From the NCBI RefSeq assembly GCF_000708045.1, contig NZ_ANIE01000007.1, forward strand, positions 186,001-250,000: 64,000 bases of DNA. The letters are read 5' to 3'. Numbering within the stretch: position 1 is the first letter of the stretch; each line of letters opens with the position of its first letter. This stretch comes from Marinobacter nitratireducens. Lineage in GTDB: Bacteria; Pseudomonadota; Gammaproteobacteria; Pseudomonadales; Oleiphilaceae. The notes beneath the pieces were generated by a model. It was not told where the DNA came from, did not search any database, and saw only the letters and a program-made list of their open reading frames with translations. This document shows positions 54,879 through 64,000 of the stretch, in pieces. Position numbers and translations under genes: made by a program.

Positions 54879-54945
54879 GAATCAGTTTTCTCTCGGAAAT
54901 TGAACGGTTTTACAGTGTAAGGCCGGATTAAACTTGCCGCTACCC

Positions 54946-54973
54946 TTGTCGCGCCCCCCCCAACCGTTAGAAT
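54946..54973 (+). promoter_or_regulatory. Candidate promoter of the ubiEJB operon
   Basis: TTGTCG (54946-54951), 16 bp, TAGAAT (54968-54973), about 31 bp before the ubiE start. Fits a sigma70-type promoter, by eye only. Confidence 0.4.
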
Positions 54974-55004
54974 ACGGGGTTCAGATTCAGACAGGACATC
55001 TCTC

Positions 55005-55796
55005 ATGAGCGAACAACAAACGCCAACTGGTCAGGCCGCGAACGGCCAGAATCAGGATGACGTCACCCATTTCGGCTTTCGCAACGTCCCCAAGAGCCAG
55101 AAGGCTGGCCAGGTTGCCGAAGTGTTTCACAGTGTGGCCGGCAAGTACGACCTCATGAACGACCTCATGTCCATGGGCATTCATCGTCTCTGGAAGCGTT
55201 TTACCATTGAGCTTTCAGGCGTCCGCACTGGCCATCAGGTTCTCGACATTGCTGGCGGCACCGGTGACCTGACCATGAAGTTCTCGGACCTGGTCGGCCC
55301 AACCGGCAAAGTCGTTCTCGCAGACATCAATGCCTCCATGCTACAGGTCGGCCGCAGCCGTCTGACAGATCGCGGCTATGCCGGCAATATCGAATACGTT
55401 CAGGCCGACGCTGAGCACCTGCCATTCCCGGATAACAGCTTCAATGCGGTCTCCATTGCCTTCGGTCTGCGAAACGTCACCGACAAGGACCAGGCCCTCC
55501 GGGATATGACCCGCGTCCTCAAACCCGGCGGCAAGCTCATGGTTCTCGAGTTTTCCAAGCCGACAAATCCACTGCTCAGCAAGGCGTATGACACATACTC
55601 CTTCAGTGCTCTGCCGCTTATGGGCCAATTGATTGCCGGCGACAGCGAAAGCTACAAGTACCTGGCGGAATCCATCCGGATGCACCCGGATCAGGACACC
55701 CTGAAGGGCATGATGGAAAATGCCGGCCTGGTTAACTGCAAATACCACAACATGACCGGCGGCATCGTTGCCCTGCACGTGGGAATCAAACCCTGA
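55005..55796 (+). CDS. ubiE: Ubiquinone/menaquinone methyltransferase
   Basis: 263 aa. SAM-dependent C-methyltransferase of ubiquinone synthesis. Motif I is [14 protein letters not shown], with [28 protein letters not shown] and [14 protein letters not shown] as UbiE hallmarks. [25 protein letters not shown] is the N-terminal family block. It is immediately followed by ubiJ (1-bp overlap) and ubiB, the common ubiEJB operon. Confidence 0.97.
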   Translation: MSEQQTPTGQAANGQNQDDVTHFGFRNVPKSQKAGQVAEVFHSVAGKYDLMNDLMSMGIHRLWKRFTIELSGVRTGHQVLDIAGGTGDLTMKFSDLVGPTGKVVLADINASMLQVGRSRLTDRGYAGNIEYVQADAEHLPFPDNSFNAVSIAFGLRNVTDKDQALRDMTRVLKPGGKLMVLEFSKPTNPLLSKAYDTYSFSALPLMGQLIAGDSESYKYLAESIRMHPDQDTLKGMMENAGLVNCKYHNMTGGIVALHVGIKP

Positions 55797-56437
55797 TGTT
55801 TCCCGGCCCCACCCTGCTCGCCGCCGTGTCGGCAATCGTCGAGGGCGCTCTCAATCGCGCCCTCGCGCTGGATCCGGCCGGCCACAAAGCGCTGCTTGAG
55901 GCATTGCAGGGGCCGGTGCAGTTCAACGTCACCGCTCCTGTTCAGCTCACCTACGCCCTCCATCGGGTAGGCGAGCAGGTCAAGGTCAGCAGCCAGCCCG
56001 CTGATGCGCCCGCGCTGGAGATCAGCGGCCCTCCCGTTGCCTTCGCCGCCCTCGCCCTCGGGGACGACGGCGTATTCAATGACGGCCGCCTTAATGTGAC
56101 AGGCGATACAGCTCTGGCCCACCAGCTCCAGCGGGCGCTTAATACGCTTGATCCGGACTGGGAGGCGGCCATGGCCAGCCACCTTGGCGATATCCCCGCT
56201 CACTTTTTGGGGAAACGCATCCGCAACGCCGTCAAGTGGAGTCGCCAGGCATTCGATTCCATGAATGCCAACCTTGAGGAATACGTGCATGAGGAAAGCC
56301 GCGTGCTTCCGGGACGCCGCGAGCTGGATGCCACCTTTGAGGACATCGACGACCTGAGCCTCAGGACCGAACGCCTGGAGGCCCGCCTGAAAGTCATGGA
56401 AAACCGCGGCAAGACCGACACACCGGAGAACACGTGA
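55796..56437 (+). CDS. ubiJ: Ubiquinone biosynthesis accessory factor, SCP2 domain
   Basis: 213 aa. N-terminal SCP2 lipid-binding domain (about 15-115) and a charged C-terminal helical part ([38 protein letters not shown]). UbiJ binds ubiquinone intermediates and, with UbiK, supports the soluble Ubi complex. Start shares a base with the ubiE stop. Overlaps the ubiB start by 4 bp. Confidence 0.93.
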   Translation: MFPGPTLLAAVSAIVEGALNRALALDPAGHKALLEALQGPVQFNVTAPVQLTYALHRVGEQVKVSSQPADAPALEISGPPVAFAALALGDDGVFNDGRLNVTGDTALAHQLQRALNTLDPDWEAAMASHLGDIPAHFLGKRIRNAVKWSRQAFDSMNANLEEYVHEESRVLPGRRELDATFEDIDDLSLRTERLEARLKVMENRGKTDTPENT

Positions 56438-58077
56438 CCCGCCTGCAACGCCTGATTCGAATCGCCTGGGTATTCTGCCGCTACCGGCTGGACACCTTCC
56501 TGCCGCTATCAGAGCTGCCGGGCCCCTTGAAGGTCTTTTTCCTTCTGGCTCCCTGGCACCTGTTCCCCCAGCCCAAACTCAGTCGTGGTGATCGTCTGCG
56601 CCTGGCGCTGGAAGAACTGGGGCCGGTCTTCGTCAAGTTCGGGCAGATCCTTTCCACCCGTCGCGACTTGCTGCCGGACGATATGGCGGAGTCCCTCAAG
56701 CACCTGCAGGATCGGGTTCCGCCATTCCCCAGCGAGACTGCGCGGCAGATTATCGAAACCTCCCTGGGAGCGCCGGTTTCCGAACTCTTCAGCGAGTTCA
56801 GCCCTGATCCGATGGCATCGGCCTCCGTGGCCCAGGTTCATGCAGCCCGGCTTCCCAACGGCCAGAACGTCGTGGTCAAGGTCCTCCGGCCCGGCATCGA
56901 GCGGGTGATCCGCCAGGATCTCGCCCTGATGTACCTGATGGCGCGGCTGCTGGAAAAATACTGGTCCGAGGGTAAACGCCTGCACCCGGTGGAGGTGGTT
57001 GCCGATTACGACTCCACCATCCATGACGAGCTGGACCTGCAGCGGGAGGCAGCCAACGCCAGCCAGCTGCGCAGGAACTTCGAGAACTCGTCGCTGATCT
57101 ACATTCCCTTCATCGACTGGAACTACACCCGCAAATCCGTTCTGGTCATGGAGCGTATCCACGGCATCCCCATCGCCGATGTGCCGGCCCTGAACGCGGC
57201 CGGTGTCAACATGAAGCTGCTGGCCGAAAAAGGCGTGGAGATCTTTTTCACCCAGGTCTTCCGGGACAGTTTTTTCCATGCGGACATGCACCCGGGTAAC
57301 ATTTTTGTGGACGTCAGCAACCCTGCGGATCCCAAATACATTGCCATCGACTTCGGCATTGTCGGCACCCTGGCACCGGACGATCAGAGCTATCTCGCCC
57401 GCAATCTGCTGGCCTTCTTCCGTCGCGACTACCGTCAGGTGGCCCAGCTGCACATCCAGTCCGGCTGGGTACCGCCGGAAACCCGGATCAACGAGTTCGA
57501 GGCCGCCATCCGAACCGTCTGCGAGCCCATTTTCGAAAAGCCGCTGAAAGACATTTCCTTCGGCCACTTCCTGCTGCGTCTGTTCCAGACGGCACGGCGC
57601 TTCAACATGGAAGTGCAGCCCCAGCTGGTCCTGCTGCAGAAGACCCTGCTGAATGTTGAGGGTCTCGGTCGACAACTCTATCCGGATCTCGACCTCTGGA
57701 GCACGGCTCAGCCATTTCTGGAAAGCTGGATGCGCAAGCGCATCGGCCCCTCTGGTCTGATCAAGTCCCTGCAAAGTCACTTGCCATCCTGGCTGGAGCA
57801 GTCACCGGAGATGCCGCAACTGGTTCACGACGCGCTTCTGCAACTCCGTCACACAGGACCAACGGAACAGCAGAACAACGCCTCCCTGGAGCTTCTGAGG
57901 GAACAACAGATACGCGCGGACCGGCGATGGCGTCGCGGCATTGTGGCCGCCATGCTGGTGGCAGGCGCCCTCGTCGGCACCCAACCCGAAGCCATCACCT
58001 GGATTCAGAGCACGCCACCCTGGACCTGGGCATTGCTGGGGGCCGCCGGCATACTGGTGCTCCGGGGCAGCCGATAA
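56434..58077 (+). CDS. ubiB: UbiB kinase-like ubiquinone biosynthesis protein
   Basis: 547 aa; GTG start at 56434 (GTGA overlap with ubiJ) after GGAGAA. The KxGQ motif is [14 protein letters not shown], the Ala-rich loop is [13 protein letters not shown], the Lys is in VVVKVLRPG, and the catalytic Asp region is [12 protein letters not shown] with [10 protein letters not shown]. Two membrane helices at the C terminus anchor it. UbiB is an atypical ATPase that helps ubiquinone intermediates leave the membrane. Confidence 0.96.
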   Translation: MTRLQRLIRIAWVFCRYRLDTFLPLSELPGPLKVFFLLAPWHLFPQPKLSRGDRLRLALEELGPVFVKFGQILSTRRDLLPDDMAESLKHLQDRVPPFPSETARQIIETSLGAPVSELFSEFSPDPMASASVAQVHAARLPNGQNVVVKVLRPGIERVIRQDLALMYLMARLLEKYWSEGKRLHPVEVVADYDSTIHDELDLQREAANASQLRRNFENSSLIYIPFIDWNYTRKSVLVMERIHGIPIADVPALNAAGVNMKLLAEKGVEIFFTQVFRDSFFHADMHPGNIFVDVSNPADPKYIAIDFGIVGTLAPDDQSYLARNLLAFFRRDYRQVAQLHIQSGWVPPETRINEFEAAIRTVCEPIFEKPLKDISFGHFLLRLFQTARRFNMEVQPQLVLLQKTLLNVEGLGRQLYPDLDLWSTAQPFLESWMRKRIGPSGLIKSLQSHLPSWLEQSPEMPQLVHDALLQLRHTGPTEQQNNASLELLREQQIRADRRWRRGIVAAMLVAGALVGTQPEAITWIQSTPPWTWALLGAAGILVLRGSR

Positions 58078-58104
58078 CATTCAAAGCGATCAGGATTCAC
58101 GAAC

Positions 58105-58521
58105 ATGCAAAACTCCTCCGATACTGTCGATAACCCTGGCTGGCTGGACGCCATCCGCTGGAACGCCGACGGCCTGGTTCCTGCCATCGCCCAGGATGCC
58201 GAAAGCGGCGACATTCTCATGATGGCCTGGATGAACCGGGAATCCCTGCGCCTTACCGCAGAGGAAGGTCATGCGATCTACTGGTCCCGCTCCCGAGGCA
58301 AACTGTGGCGCAAAGGGGAAACGTCGGGGCATCAACAGGTGATCAAGGATATTCGCCTCGACTGTGACGAGGATGTCATACTGCTGAAGGTGGAACAGAA
58401 AGGCGGCATCGCCTGCCATACCGGACGACGCAGCTGCTTTTACCGGACCCTGAAAGACGGCGAATGGACCAGCGTCGAGCCCGTCCTGAAAGACCCGGAT
58501 GCCATCTACGGCAGTAACTGA
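58105..58521 (+). CDS. hisI: Phosphoribosyl-AMP cyclohydrolase
   Basis: 138 aa, stand-alone HisI. Histidine synthesis step 3. [30 protein letters not shown] and [26 protein letters not shown] sequence (here [15 protein letters not shown]) are family blocks; the metal-binding Asp and Cys lie in RLDCDED and [12 protein letters not shown]. The pyrophosphohydrolase, often fused, is the separate hisE gene 15 bp on. Confidence 0.96.
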   Translation: MQNSSDTVDNPGWLDAIRWNADGLVPAIAQDAESGDILMMAWMNRESLRLTAEEGHAIYWSRSRGKLWRKGETSGHQQVIKDIRLDCDEDVILLKVEQKGGIACHTGRRSCFYRTLKDGEWTSVEPVLKDPDAIYGSN

Positions 58522-58536
58522 ATAGGAGCAAGCAAG

Positions 58537-58866
58537 TTGAGTGACGTACTGGTACGCCTGGCGCAGGTGCTCGAAGAGAGAAAGAACGCCGATCCGGATA
58601 AATCCTATGTGGCCAGCCTGCACGCCAAAGGCCTGAACAAGATTCTTGAAAAGGTCGGTGAAGAGTGCACGGAAACCCTCCTCGCCGCCAAGGATGCGGA
58701 ACACTCTGGCGAAAACGACGATGTGATCTATGAGACTGCGGATCTCTGGTTTCATAGCATGGTCATGTTGTCCCGCCTTGGCCTTGGACCGACAGAGGTG
58801 CTGGACGAGCTGGCACGTCGATTCGACCTGTCCGGTCTGGAAGAGAAGGCGTCACGGAGCAAATAA
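58537..58866 (+). CDS. hisE: Phosphoribosyl-ATP pyrophosphatase
   Basis: 109 aa; TTG start at 58537, with AGGAG 8 nt upstream. Histidine synthesis step 2. The MazG-like fold is seen in [19 protein letters not shown] (metal-binding Glu) and [21 protein letters not shown] (Glu/Asp). Follows hisI and precedes tatA by 87 bp. The hisI, hisE, tatABC order is common in pseudomonads and relatives. Confidence 0.95.
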   Translation: MSDVLVRLAQVLEERKNADPDKSYVASLHAKGLNKILEKVGEECTETLLAAKDAEHSGENDDVIYETADLWFHSMVMLSRLGLGPTEVLDELARRFDLSGLEEKASRSK

Positions 58867-58953
58867 TCAGCTACCTCTTACGGGGGGCTCCGCACTCGCG
58901 CGCTGATAACGTACAATGCAACAAAATGGCAACATCAAGACGAGGACCCCGTA

Positions 58954-59190
58954 ATGGGTATCAGCATCTGGCAACTTTTAATTGTACTGGGCATTGTGAT
59001 CCTGTTGTTCGGAACCAAGAAACTGCGCAACATCGGCACTGACCTCGGTGGTGCCATTCGCGGCTTCAAGAAGTCCATGAACGAGGATGACCAGAAGACC
59101 GCAGACCAGGACAACCTGGAACAAGACAACCAGGCGCAGAACCAGCAGGCGAACGCTGACGACAAGCAACGGGACAAGTCCCACAGCTGA
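58954..59190 (+). CDS. tatA: Sec-independent translocase subunit TatA
   Basis: 78 aa. Single N-terminal helix ([22 protein letters not shown]) followed by the amphipathic [15 protein letters not shown] and an acidic, Gln-rich tail. It forms the pore ring of the twin-arginine export system. GAGGA is upstream of the ATG; tatB follows by 10 bp. Confidence 0.97.
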   Translation: MGISIWQLLIVLGIVILLFGTKKLRNIGTDLGGAIRGFKKSMNEDDQKTADQDNLEQDNQAQNQQANADDKQRDKSHS

Positions 59191-59200
59191 GACTGGCTGA

Positions 59201-59593
59201 ATGTTCGATATCGGCTTCCTTGAGCTGCTGATTTGCGGCATCATCGCCCTGCTCGTGCTGGGCCCGGAACGTCTACCGACGGCAGCAAGGGCTGCCGGTC
59301 GGTGGATTGGCGGTGCCCGTCGCATGGTCAACCAGTTCACCTCGGAACTGGATCGGCAGCTCAAAGCAGAAGAACTCCGCGAAGAGCTTCGCAAGGCCGG
59401 GGATGTGGGCCTGGATGATGTCCAGAGCACAGTCCGGGGTGCACTGGACGAAGCCCGTCAGTATGAACACATGATTCTGTCCGACGACAAACCCCGGAAC
59501 GCCACACCATCCCCGGATACGCGCAAAACAGCCGGGAAAGATGACCAAGACACCTCAAGCACCGAACAGGCTCCCCCGGAAAACCGTTCATGA
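59201..59593 (+). CDS. tatB: Sec-independent translocase subunit TatB
   Basis: 130 aa. MFDIGFLELLICGIIALLVLGPERLP is the TatB start with its conserved Glu and Pro-containing turn, followed by an amphipathic helix (AARAAGRWIGGARRMVNQF) and a hydrophilic tail. It joins TatC as the twin-arginine signal receptor. Overlaps tatC by 4 bp. Confidence 0.96.
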   Translation: MFDIGFLELLICGIIALLVLGPERLPTAARAAGRWIGGARRMVNQFTSELDRQLKAEELREELRKAGDVGLDDVQSTVRGALDEARQYEHMILSDDKPRNATPSPDTRKTAGKDDQDTSSTEQAPPENRS

Positions 59594-60375
59594 CTTCACA
59601 GCCAACCGGCAACCAACACCCGCCCGAGCAGCAGGAAATGCCCCTCGTTGAGCACCTGCTGGAGTTGCGAAACCGTCTGCTCAAGATGGTTCTCGCCGTC
59701 GTCATCTGCTTTGCGGTTATCTACCCGTTTGCCAACGAACTCTACCTGTGGCTCTCGCAACCGCTTCGGGAACTTCTGCCCGTTGGCCAGACCATGATCG
59801 CCACCGATGTGACCTCCCCTTTCTTTGCGCCACTGAAGCTGGCACTGGTGGTGGCATTGTTCGCGGCAATACCAATCATTCTGTACCAGCTCTGGAGTTT
59901 TGTGGCGCCGGGTCTCTACGCCCATGAGAAGCGACTGGCCTTCCCACTGCTGTTTACCTCGGTGCTGTTGTTCTATGCCGGGGCCGCCTTTGCGTATTTC
60001 GTGGTCTTCCCACTGGTATTTGGTTTCTTTACCGCCATTGGTCCGGAGGGCATTGTTGAGCTGCCAGACATCAGCAGCTACCTGAACTTCGTATTGAAAA
60101 TGTTCTTCGCTTTCGGCGTGGCCTTCGAAATTCCCATTGCCACGGTGCTTCTGATCCTGACCGGTGCCACCACCCCGGAGGATCTGGCCGCCAAACGTCC
60201 TTATGTGGTGGTTGCCTGCTTTATCATCGGCATGCTTCTGACTCCACCAGATATCATTTCCCAGACCCTGCTCGCCGTGCCCATGTGGGTGCTGTTTGAA
60301 TTTGGCATCATCTTTGGCCGCCTGGCCCGCAGGGACAAGGACGCCCCCGAACAAGACGAGTCCGCCAGCGAATGA
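59590..60375 (+). CDS. tatC: Sec-independent translocase subunit TatC
   Basis: 261 aa with six membrane helices. MPLVEHLLELRNRLLKMV gives the signal-binding cytoplasmic start with a key Glu. YQLWSFVAPGLYAHEKRL and FEIPIATVLLILTGATTPEDLAAKRPYVVVACFIIGMLLTPPD are conserved. Binds the RR signal peptide and directs folded proteins to TatA. Its end overlaps rsmE (ATGA). Confidence 0.97.
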   Translation: MTSQPTGNQHPPEQQEMPLVEHLLELRNRLLKMVLAVVICFAVIYPFANELYLWLSQPLRELLPVGQTMIATDVTSPFFAPLKLALVVALFAAIPIILYQLWSFVAPGLYAHEKRLAFPLLFTSVLLFYAGAAFAYFVVFPLVFGFFTAIGPEGIVELPDISSYLNFVLKMFFAFGVAFEIPIATVLLILTGATTPEDLAAKRPYVVVACFIIGMLLTPPDIISQTLLAVPMWVLFEFGIIFGRLARRDKDAPEQDESASE

Positions 60376-61091
60376 ACCTCGCGCTGCTCTTCGACGAGGA
60401 TTTCATCGACGAGAATCGTGCACGCCTGACCGGCCGGCGGCTGGAACACCTGCGCAGCATTCTCAAGACCGACGCGGGCGAGAGCATTACCGTTGGCCGC
60501 GTCAACGGGAACATGGGCACCGGGCGCGTCGTCCGGTTGACCGAGTCCGAAGCGGAACTGGAGATCTCGCTCAGCACGCCCCCGCCAGCGCCCCTGCCTT
60601 TGACACTGGTTCTCGCCATGCCCCGGCCGAAAATGTTCCGCCGTGTGTTGCAGACCTGCGCCACGCTGGGCGTAAAAGACATCTGGCTGATCAACAGCTA
60701 CAAGGTGGAAAAGAGTTTCTGGCAGACGCCCTGGTTATCCGATGACAACCTTCGGGAGAACCTGACGCTGGGGCTGGAGCAGGCAAGGGACACCACTTTG
60801 CCCAGCGTCCATATTCGCAAGCGCTTCAAGCCCTTTGTGGAAGACGAACTACCTGCGCTGCTTTCCGGAAAGCACGCCCTGGTCGCGCATCCCGGCACGG
60901 ACACACCCTGCCCGACACATCTGAACGCGCCGACGGCCCTGTGCATCGGTCCAGAAGGCGGATTCATTCCTTATGAAGTCGAGAAATTGCAGGAAGCTGG
61001 CTGCCAGGCAGTCCATCTCGGCGCCCGTATTCTTCGTGTCGAAACCGCCGTTCCAGTGCTGGTAAGCCGCCTGTTCGACGCCAGCCTCTGA
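60372..61091 (+). CDS. rsmE: 16S rRNA m3U1498 methyltransferase
   Basis: 239 aa. N-terminal PUA-like part (RLTGRRLEHLRSILK) and C-terminal SPOUT domain: CIGPEGGFIPYEVEKLQEAGCQAVHLGARILRVETA with the knot motif LGARILRVETA. Methylates U1498 of 16S rRNA. Coupled to tatC by a 4-bp overlap. Confidence 0.95.
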   Translation: MNLALLFDEDFIDENRARLTGRRLEHLRSILKTDAGESITVGRVNGNMGTGRVVRLTESEAELEISLSTPPPAPLPLTLVLAMPRPKMFRRVLQTCATLGVKDIWLINSYKVEKSFWQTPWLSDDNLRENLTLGLEQARDTTLPSVHIRKRFKPFVEDELPALLSGKHALVAHPGTDTPCPTHLNAPTALCIGPEGGFIPYEVEKLQEAGCQAVHLGARILRVETAVPVLVSRLFDASL

Positions 61092-61100
61092 ACACCCGGA

Positions 61101-62024
61101 TCAGCCAGCCCCGGCCGAACGCCGATTCCAGAGCTTGATCAGCGGCGTCAGAACCGCCACCAGGACAGCCCCCGCCAGCACACCGAACATGCCGTTTGCG
61201 AGCGTTGGTATCAGCCCGGCGGCAATACTCCCAAAGCCCTCAGCAAAGTGATGAATGGCATTGTAGATCGGGGGCAGGCCGTGGGTCAGGATACCGCCGC
61301 CGACCAGAAACATGGCGATGGTGCCCAACACGGACAGGGTTTTCATCATGTAGGGCGCCAGCCACAGAATGGCCCGCCCAACCTTTTGGGTGAATTCACC
61401 GTCCCGTTGGCTCAGGTACAATCCGCCATCGTCCAGCTTGACGATGCCCGCCACCAGGCCGTAGACGCCGACGGTGATCATGACAGCAACCACCGTGAGA
61501 ACCAGGAACTGCAGTCCGATGCTCTCGCCGGCCACCGTTCCCAGGGTGATAGCAATAATCTCAGCAGACAGAATGAAATCGGTCCGGATTGCCCCTTTGA
61601 TCTTGTCTTTCTCCAGGGCTTTCAGATCCACATCGGGGTTCTTCAGGGCTTCCGTGAGCTCGGATTTGTGCTCGGCGTCCGCCTGACCGTGAAGGAACTT
61701 GTGGGCCAGCTTCTCAAAGCCCTCAAAACAGAGAAAGGCTCCCCCCAGCATCAGCAACGGCGTGACCAGCCAGGGCACAAAAAAACTGATCGCCAGGGCG
61801 GCGGGCACCAGTATTGCCTTGTTGACCAGCGACCCTTTGGCAACGGCCCAAACCACCGGCAATTCGCGAGCCGGCTTCACGCCCGTCACCTGCTGCGCAT
61901 TCAGTGCCAGGTCGTCACCAAGAACTCCGGCGGTTTTCTTGGTGGCGGTTTTGGTCATCAATGAGACATCGTCCAGAATCGTGGCGATGTCATCAATCAG
62001 GGCGAGCAGACTGCTTCCTGCCAT
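61101..62024 (-). CDS. DUF808 family membrane protein
   Basis: 307 aa. MAGSSLLALIDDIATILDDVSLMTKTATKKTAGVLGDDLALNAQQV is the family N terminus, and about seven membrane segments follow (SFFVPWLVTPLLMLGGAFLCFEGFEKLAHKFL). YedI of E. coli belongs here. Function unknown; a transporter or envelope role is suggested only by topology. Convergent with rsmE; follows dsbD on the same strand. Confidence 0.9.
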   Translation of the reverse strand: MAGSSLLALIDDIATILDDVSLMTKTATKKTAGVLGDDLALNAQQVTGVKPARELPVVWAVAKGSLVNKAILVPAALAISFFVPWLVTPLLMLGGAFLCFEGFEKLAHKFLHGQADAEHKSELTEALKNPDVDLKALEKDKIKGAIRTDFILSAEIIAITLGTVAGESIGLQFLVLTVVAVMITVGVYGLVAGIVKLDDGGLYLSQRDGEFTQKVGRAILWLAPYMMKTLSVLGTIAMFLVGGGILTHGLPPIYNAIHHFAEGFGSIAAGLIPTLANGMFGVLAGAVLVAVLTPLIKLWNRRSAGAG

Positions 62025-62085
62025 GAGTGGGCTTCCTTAAACGTTCCGGTTTTGATCGCCCGAGTGTATCCGAAACGAGACCCGA

Positions 62086-63918
62086 TCAGGAACCCAGCCT
62101 TTTCAGTGCCCCCACCACATCGTTCAACGTAGACTCTCCCACAAGCTGCTGGCTTGGAGCCTCTGGCTGACCATTGAAGAACAGAACCGCAGGCGGACCA
62201 GGTACGCGCCAGCTTTCCAGTTGCACTTTCTGGGCCTCGGAAAAATCCGTAACATCCAGCTTGATAAAGCGCACCCGATCCGACCACGCCATCACATCCC
62301 CGGTACTGAAGACTTCTTCATCCATCACTTTGCAGCTGATGCACCAGTCGGCGTAGACATCCACCATAACGGGCTGCCCCTGGCGAATCGCGGCCTGCAA
62401 ACGGCCCACATCCTCGATAACCTCGAACCGCTCGGCCGGCACACTGGCCTCGGTCGCGGCTACACCCACGCCCGACAGAGGCTGCCATACCGAGCCCTGC
62501 CCCCGGGCAGCACCAATCACCAACAGCAGGCCCCAAAGAGACAACAGCACACCCGCCGTTTTGCGTGACCCCGTCCAGCCCGATGTCACCTTATCCAGTG
62601 CGCCCAGCTGAATACCACACCACAGCAACAGGGCACCCCAGAGAGCCAGGCTCGCGGATTCCGGGATGATCCGCTCGACCAGACCGATCGCCACAACCAG
62701 CAAGCCGACACCAAACAGCTGCTTGACCCGCTCCATCCATACGCCTGCCTTGGGCAGGATCCGTGCCCCCGTGGTACCAATCAGGATCAGCGGCACCCCC
62801 ATGCCCAATGCCATGGCAAACAGGGCTCCGCCACCAATCACGGCATCACCGGTGGTGGAAATATAAAGCAGGGCGCCCGCCAGGGGCGCCGATACACAGG
62901 GAGATACCACGAGCGCAGAGATCAGCCCCATGAGCGCCACCCCAAACCACTGTCCACCTTTCGATTTCTGACCAAGGCGATCCAGGCGATCCCTCAGTGC
63001 CGCCGGCAACTGCAGTTCATACAGCCCGAACATGGACATTGCCAAGAGCACAAACAGGACCGCAAACACAATGATCACGGCCGGCTGCTGCATGGCTGCC
63101 TGGAGATTCGCCCTGGCACCAAGGTATCCCACCGCGACACCGAGCGCCGTATAGGTCGATGCCATCCCGAGCACATACGCAACCGACAGCGAGAACCCCC
63201 GGGTCATGGATGCCGGCTGATTCTGGCCAACAATGATGCTGGAGAGAATCGGCACCATCGGCAGCACGCACGGCGTGAATGTCAGCCCCAGGCCCAGAAG
63301 AAAGAAGGTCCCCAGGATCACCGGCAGCCCGGCACTGCTCAGCAGCCCCGCCAGGCCCTCAGCTTCACTGCCGCCTTCGCCAGCATCCCCGGTTGGTAAT
63401 GGCAAGACCGATGCTGATGAGGCTTGGGCTGTGTCTGCGACCGGGGCCGGAGCCGCCGGACCAAACGTCACCGTGCGGGTCTGCGGCGGATAGCACAGAC
63501 CCGCTTCCGCGCACCCCTGGTACCGGTACCGGATCTCGGTCGGCGCTTCCAGAGCGAGTGGCGCTCGCCAACCGGCTTGCTCATGAAACACTGCCTGTTC
63601 GCCAAACCAGGGATCGTTCTTGATTTCCGGCTCAACGGTAAAGCTCCCGGCAATGTCCTTATCTCCCCGGGATACGGCGATCCGGGACTGGTACAGGTAA
63701 TAACCGGGAGCAATGTCCCAGGTCAGCGCCAGTTCTCCGTCCCGATATTGCGCCTCAGCCTGGAACGCCTCGTCGACTGGCAGGAACTCCTCCTCTTCAT
63801 CCGCAGCCACTGCTGGCACCGAGACCAGAGCCATTAACAGGCAAAACAGTATCCCCACATCCGGGATCATTCGGGCCAGTTGCCCAAAGGGCAGAGGGGG
63901 ACAATGCTTTTGCGTCAT
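62086..63918 (-). CDS. dsbD: Thiol:disulfide interchange protein DsbD
   Basis: About 610 aa from the ATG at 63918 (GGAGAA 7 nt upstream); an in-frame ATG further up (63972) and one inside (63870) are possible. Signal sequence, then an immunoglobulin-like N domain (RYQGCAEAGLCYPPQT with its Cys pair), eight membrane helices with CVLPMVPIL and SPCVSAPLAGALL cysteines, and a C-terminal thioredoxin domain with YADWCISCKVMDEE. It moves electrons from cytoplasmic thioredoxin to periplasmic thiol proteins, including cytochrome c maturation, which the cytochromes of this island need. Confidence 0.94.
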   Translation of the reverse strand: MTQKHCPPLPFGQLARMIPDVGILFCLLMALVSVPAVAADEEEEFLPVDEAFQAEAQYRDGELALTWDIAPGYYLYQSRIAVSRGDKDIAGSFTVEPEIKNDPWFGEQAVFHEQAGWRAPLALEAPTEIRYRYQGCAEAGLCYPPQTRTVTFGPAAPAPVADTAQASSASVLPLPTGDAGEGGSEAEGLAGLLSSAGLPVILGTFFLLGLGLTFTPCVLPMVPILSSIIVGQNQPASMTRGFSLSVAYVLGMASTYTALGVAVGYLGARANLQAAMQQPAVIIVFAVLFVLLAMSMFGLYELQLPAALRDRLDRLGQKSKGGQWFGVALMGLISALVVSPCVSAPLAGALLYISTTGDAVIGGGALFAMALGMGVPLILIGTTGARILPKAGVWMERVKQLFGVGLLVVAIGLVERIIPESASLALWGALLLWCGIQLGALDKVTSGWTGSRKTAGVLLSLWGLLLVIGAARGQGSVWQPLSGVGVAATEASVPAERFEVIEDVGRLQAAIRQGQPVMVDVYADWCISCKVMDEEVFSTGDVMAWSDRVRFIKLDVTDFSEAQKVQLESWRVPGPPAVLFFNGQPEAPSQQLVGESTLNDVVGALKRLGS

Positions 63919-64000
63919 AACAGTTCTCCGGGAAACGAATTCAGATACATCGGGTTTCAGTATCTCTGGCAAGCCTTAAGCCTTCCTTAAGCTTCCCCCC
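63919..64000. other. Right-edge non-coding stretch
   Basis: 82 bp upstream of dsbD. It contains a direct repeat of CTTAAG (near 63975 and 63987), with GC-rich flank and no gene seen. The dsbD promoter should lie here or beyond the edge. Confidence 0.4.

Noticed and set aside
56509..57780. Long minus-strand frame (423 codons) within ubiB
   Set aside because: ubiB carries all family motifs on the plus strand; the antisense frame shows no motif or ribosome site.
1..64000. Search for CRISPR arrays, tRNA/rRNA genes, insertion sequences, integrases or phage genes
   Set aside because: No regular spaced repeats, transposase motifs, integrase motifs or tRNA-like cloverleafs were seen by eye; a tRNAscan/ISfinder run could confirm.

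Overview
The window looks like a chromosomal segment of a marine gammaproteobacterium, most likely Marinobacter or a close relative. This is inferred from gene content and order, not from a database match: a Pseudomonas-like exa/pqq/erc gene order, malate:quinone oxidoreductase, an NhaD-type sodium/proton antiporter, a wax-ester synthase (WS/DGAT), a PHA-associated protein, and a ubiEJB-hisIE-tatABC-rsmE-dsbD block. I saw no tRNA, rRNA, CRISPR array, insertion sequence or phage gene.

Layout. (1) 1-3.6 kb, minus strand: an ATP-grasp ligase, a large unrecognised protein with a papain-like Cys/His/Asn pattern, and the first 42 codons of a thiamine-diphosphate (acetolactate-synthase-like) enzyme that runs off the left edge. 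(2) 3.6-13 kb: mqo, nhaD, a calcium/cation antiporter, a plsC-msrB-msrA block, a metallophosphoesterase, a CarS-like membrane protein and fumC. (3) 13-21 kb: a three-gene signalling operon (dual-receiver protein, LuxR-type regulator with a degenerate receiver, membrane histidine kinase) preceded by a perfect 11-bp palindrome. It converges on a CotH / VTC / DUF4956 / OprP-like porin operon.

(4) 21-50 kb: a large PQQ-dependent alcohol oxidation island. It holds exaA, cytochrome c550, a XoxJ/MxaJ-like binding protein, exaC, pqqABCDE and pqqH, ercA, and two hybrid kinases of the ErcS/ErcS' kind (one with a FIST sensor). It also holds the ErbR/AgmR regulator, a pedA1A2BC-like ABC transporter operon, a second three-gene ABC transporter and a porin. 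The 23-aa pqqA gene is present at 29949-30020. ExaA carries Asp-Tyr-Asp at the metal site, the signature of lanthanide-dependent quinoprotein dehydrogenases, and pedA1A2BC is the transporter type linked to lanthanide-limited growth in Pseudomonas putida. Together they suggest a lanthanide-using ethanol/alcohol oxidation system. Two short motifs, TACTACCAAG and CCCAAAGT(A/G), recur about 100-130 bp upstream of exaA, exaC, cytochrome c and pqqA and look like a common regulon signature.

(5) 51-55 kb: storage-lipid genes (WS/DGAT, alpha/beta hydrolase, a FFLEELY-like protein, a PHA-system protein) with several unusual inverted repeats, including one that would pair out a ribosome binding site. 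(6) 55-64 kb: housekeeping genes ubiE-ubiJ-ubiB, hisI-hisE, tatABC, rsmE, a DUF808 protein and dsbD.

Electrons from alcohols would pass from periplasmic ExaA (PQQ made by PqqA-E/H) to cytochrome c550. The aldehyde would be oxidised by ExaC in the cytoplasm, and the carbon would enter central metabolism, for which fumC and mqo are encoded nearby.
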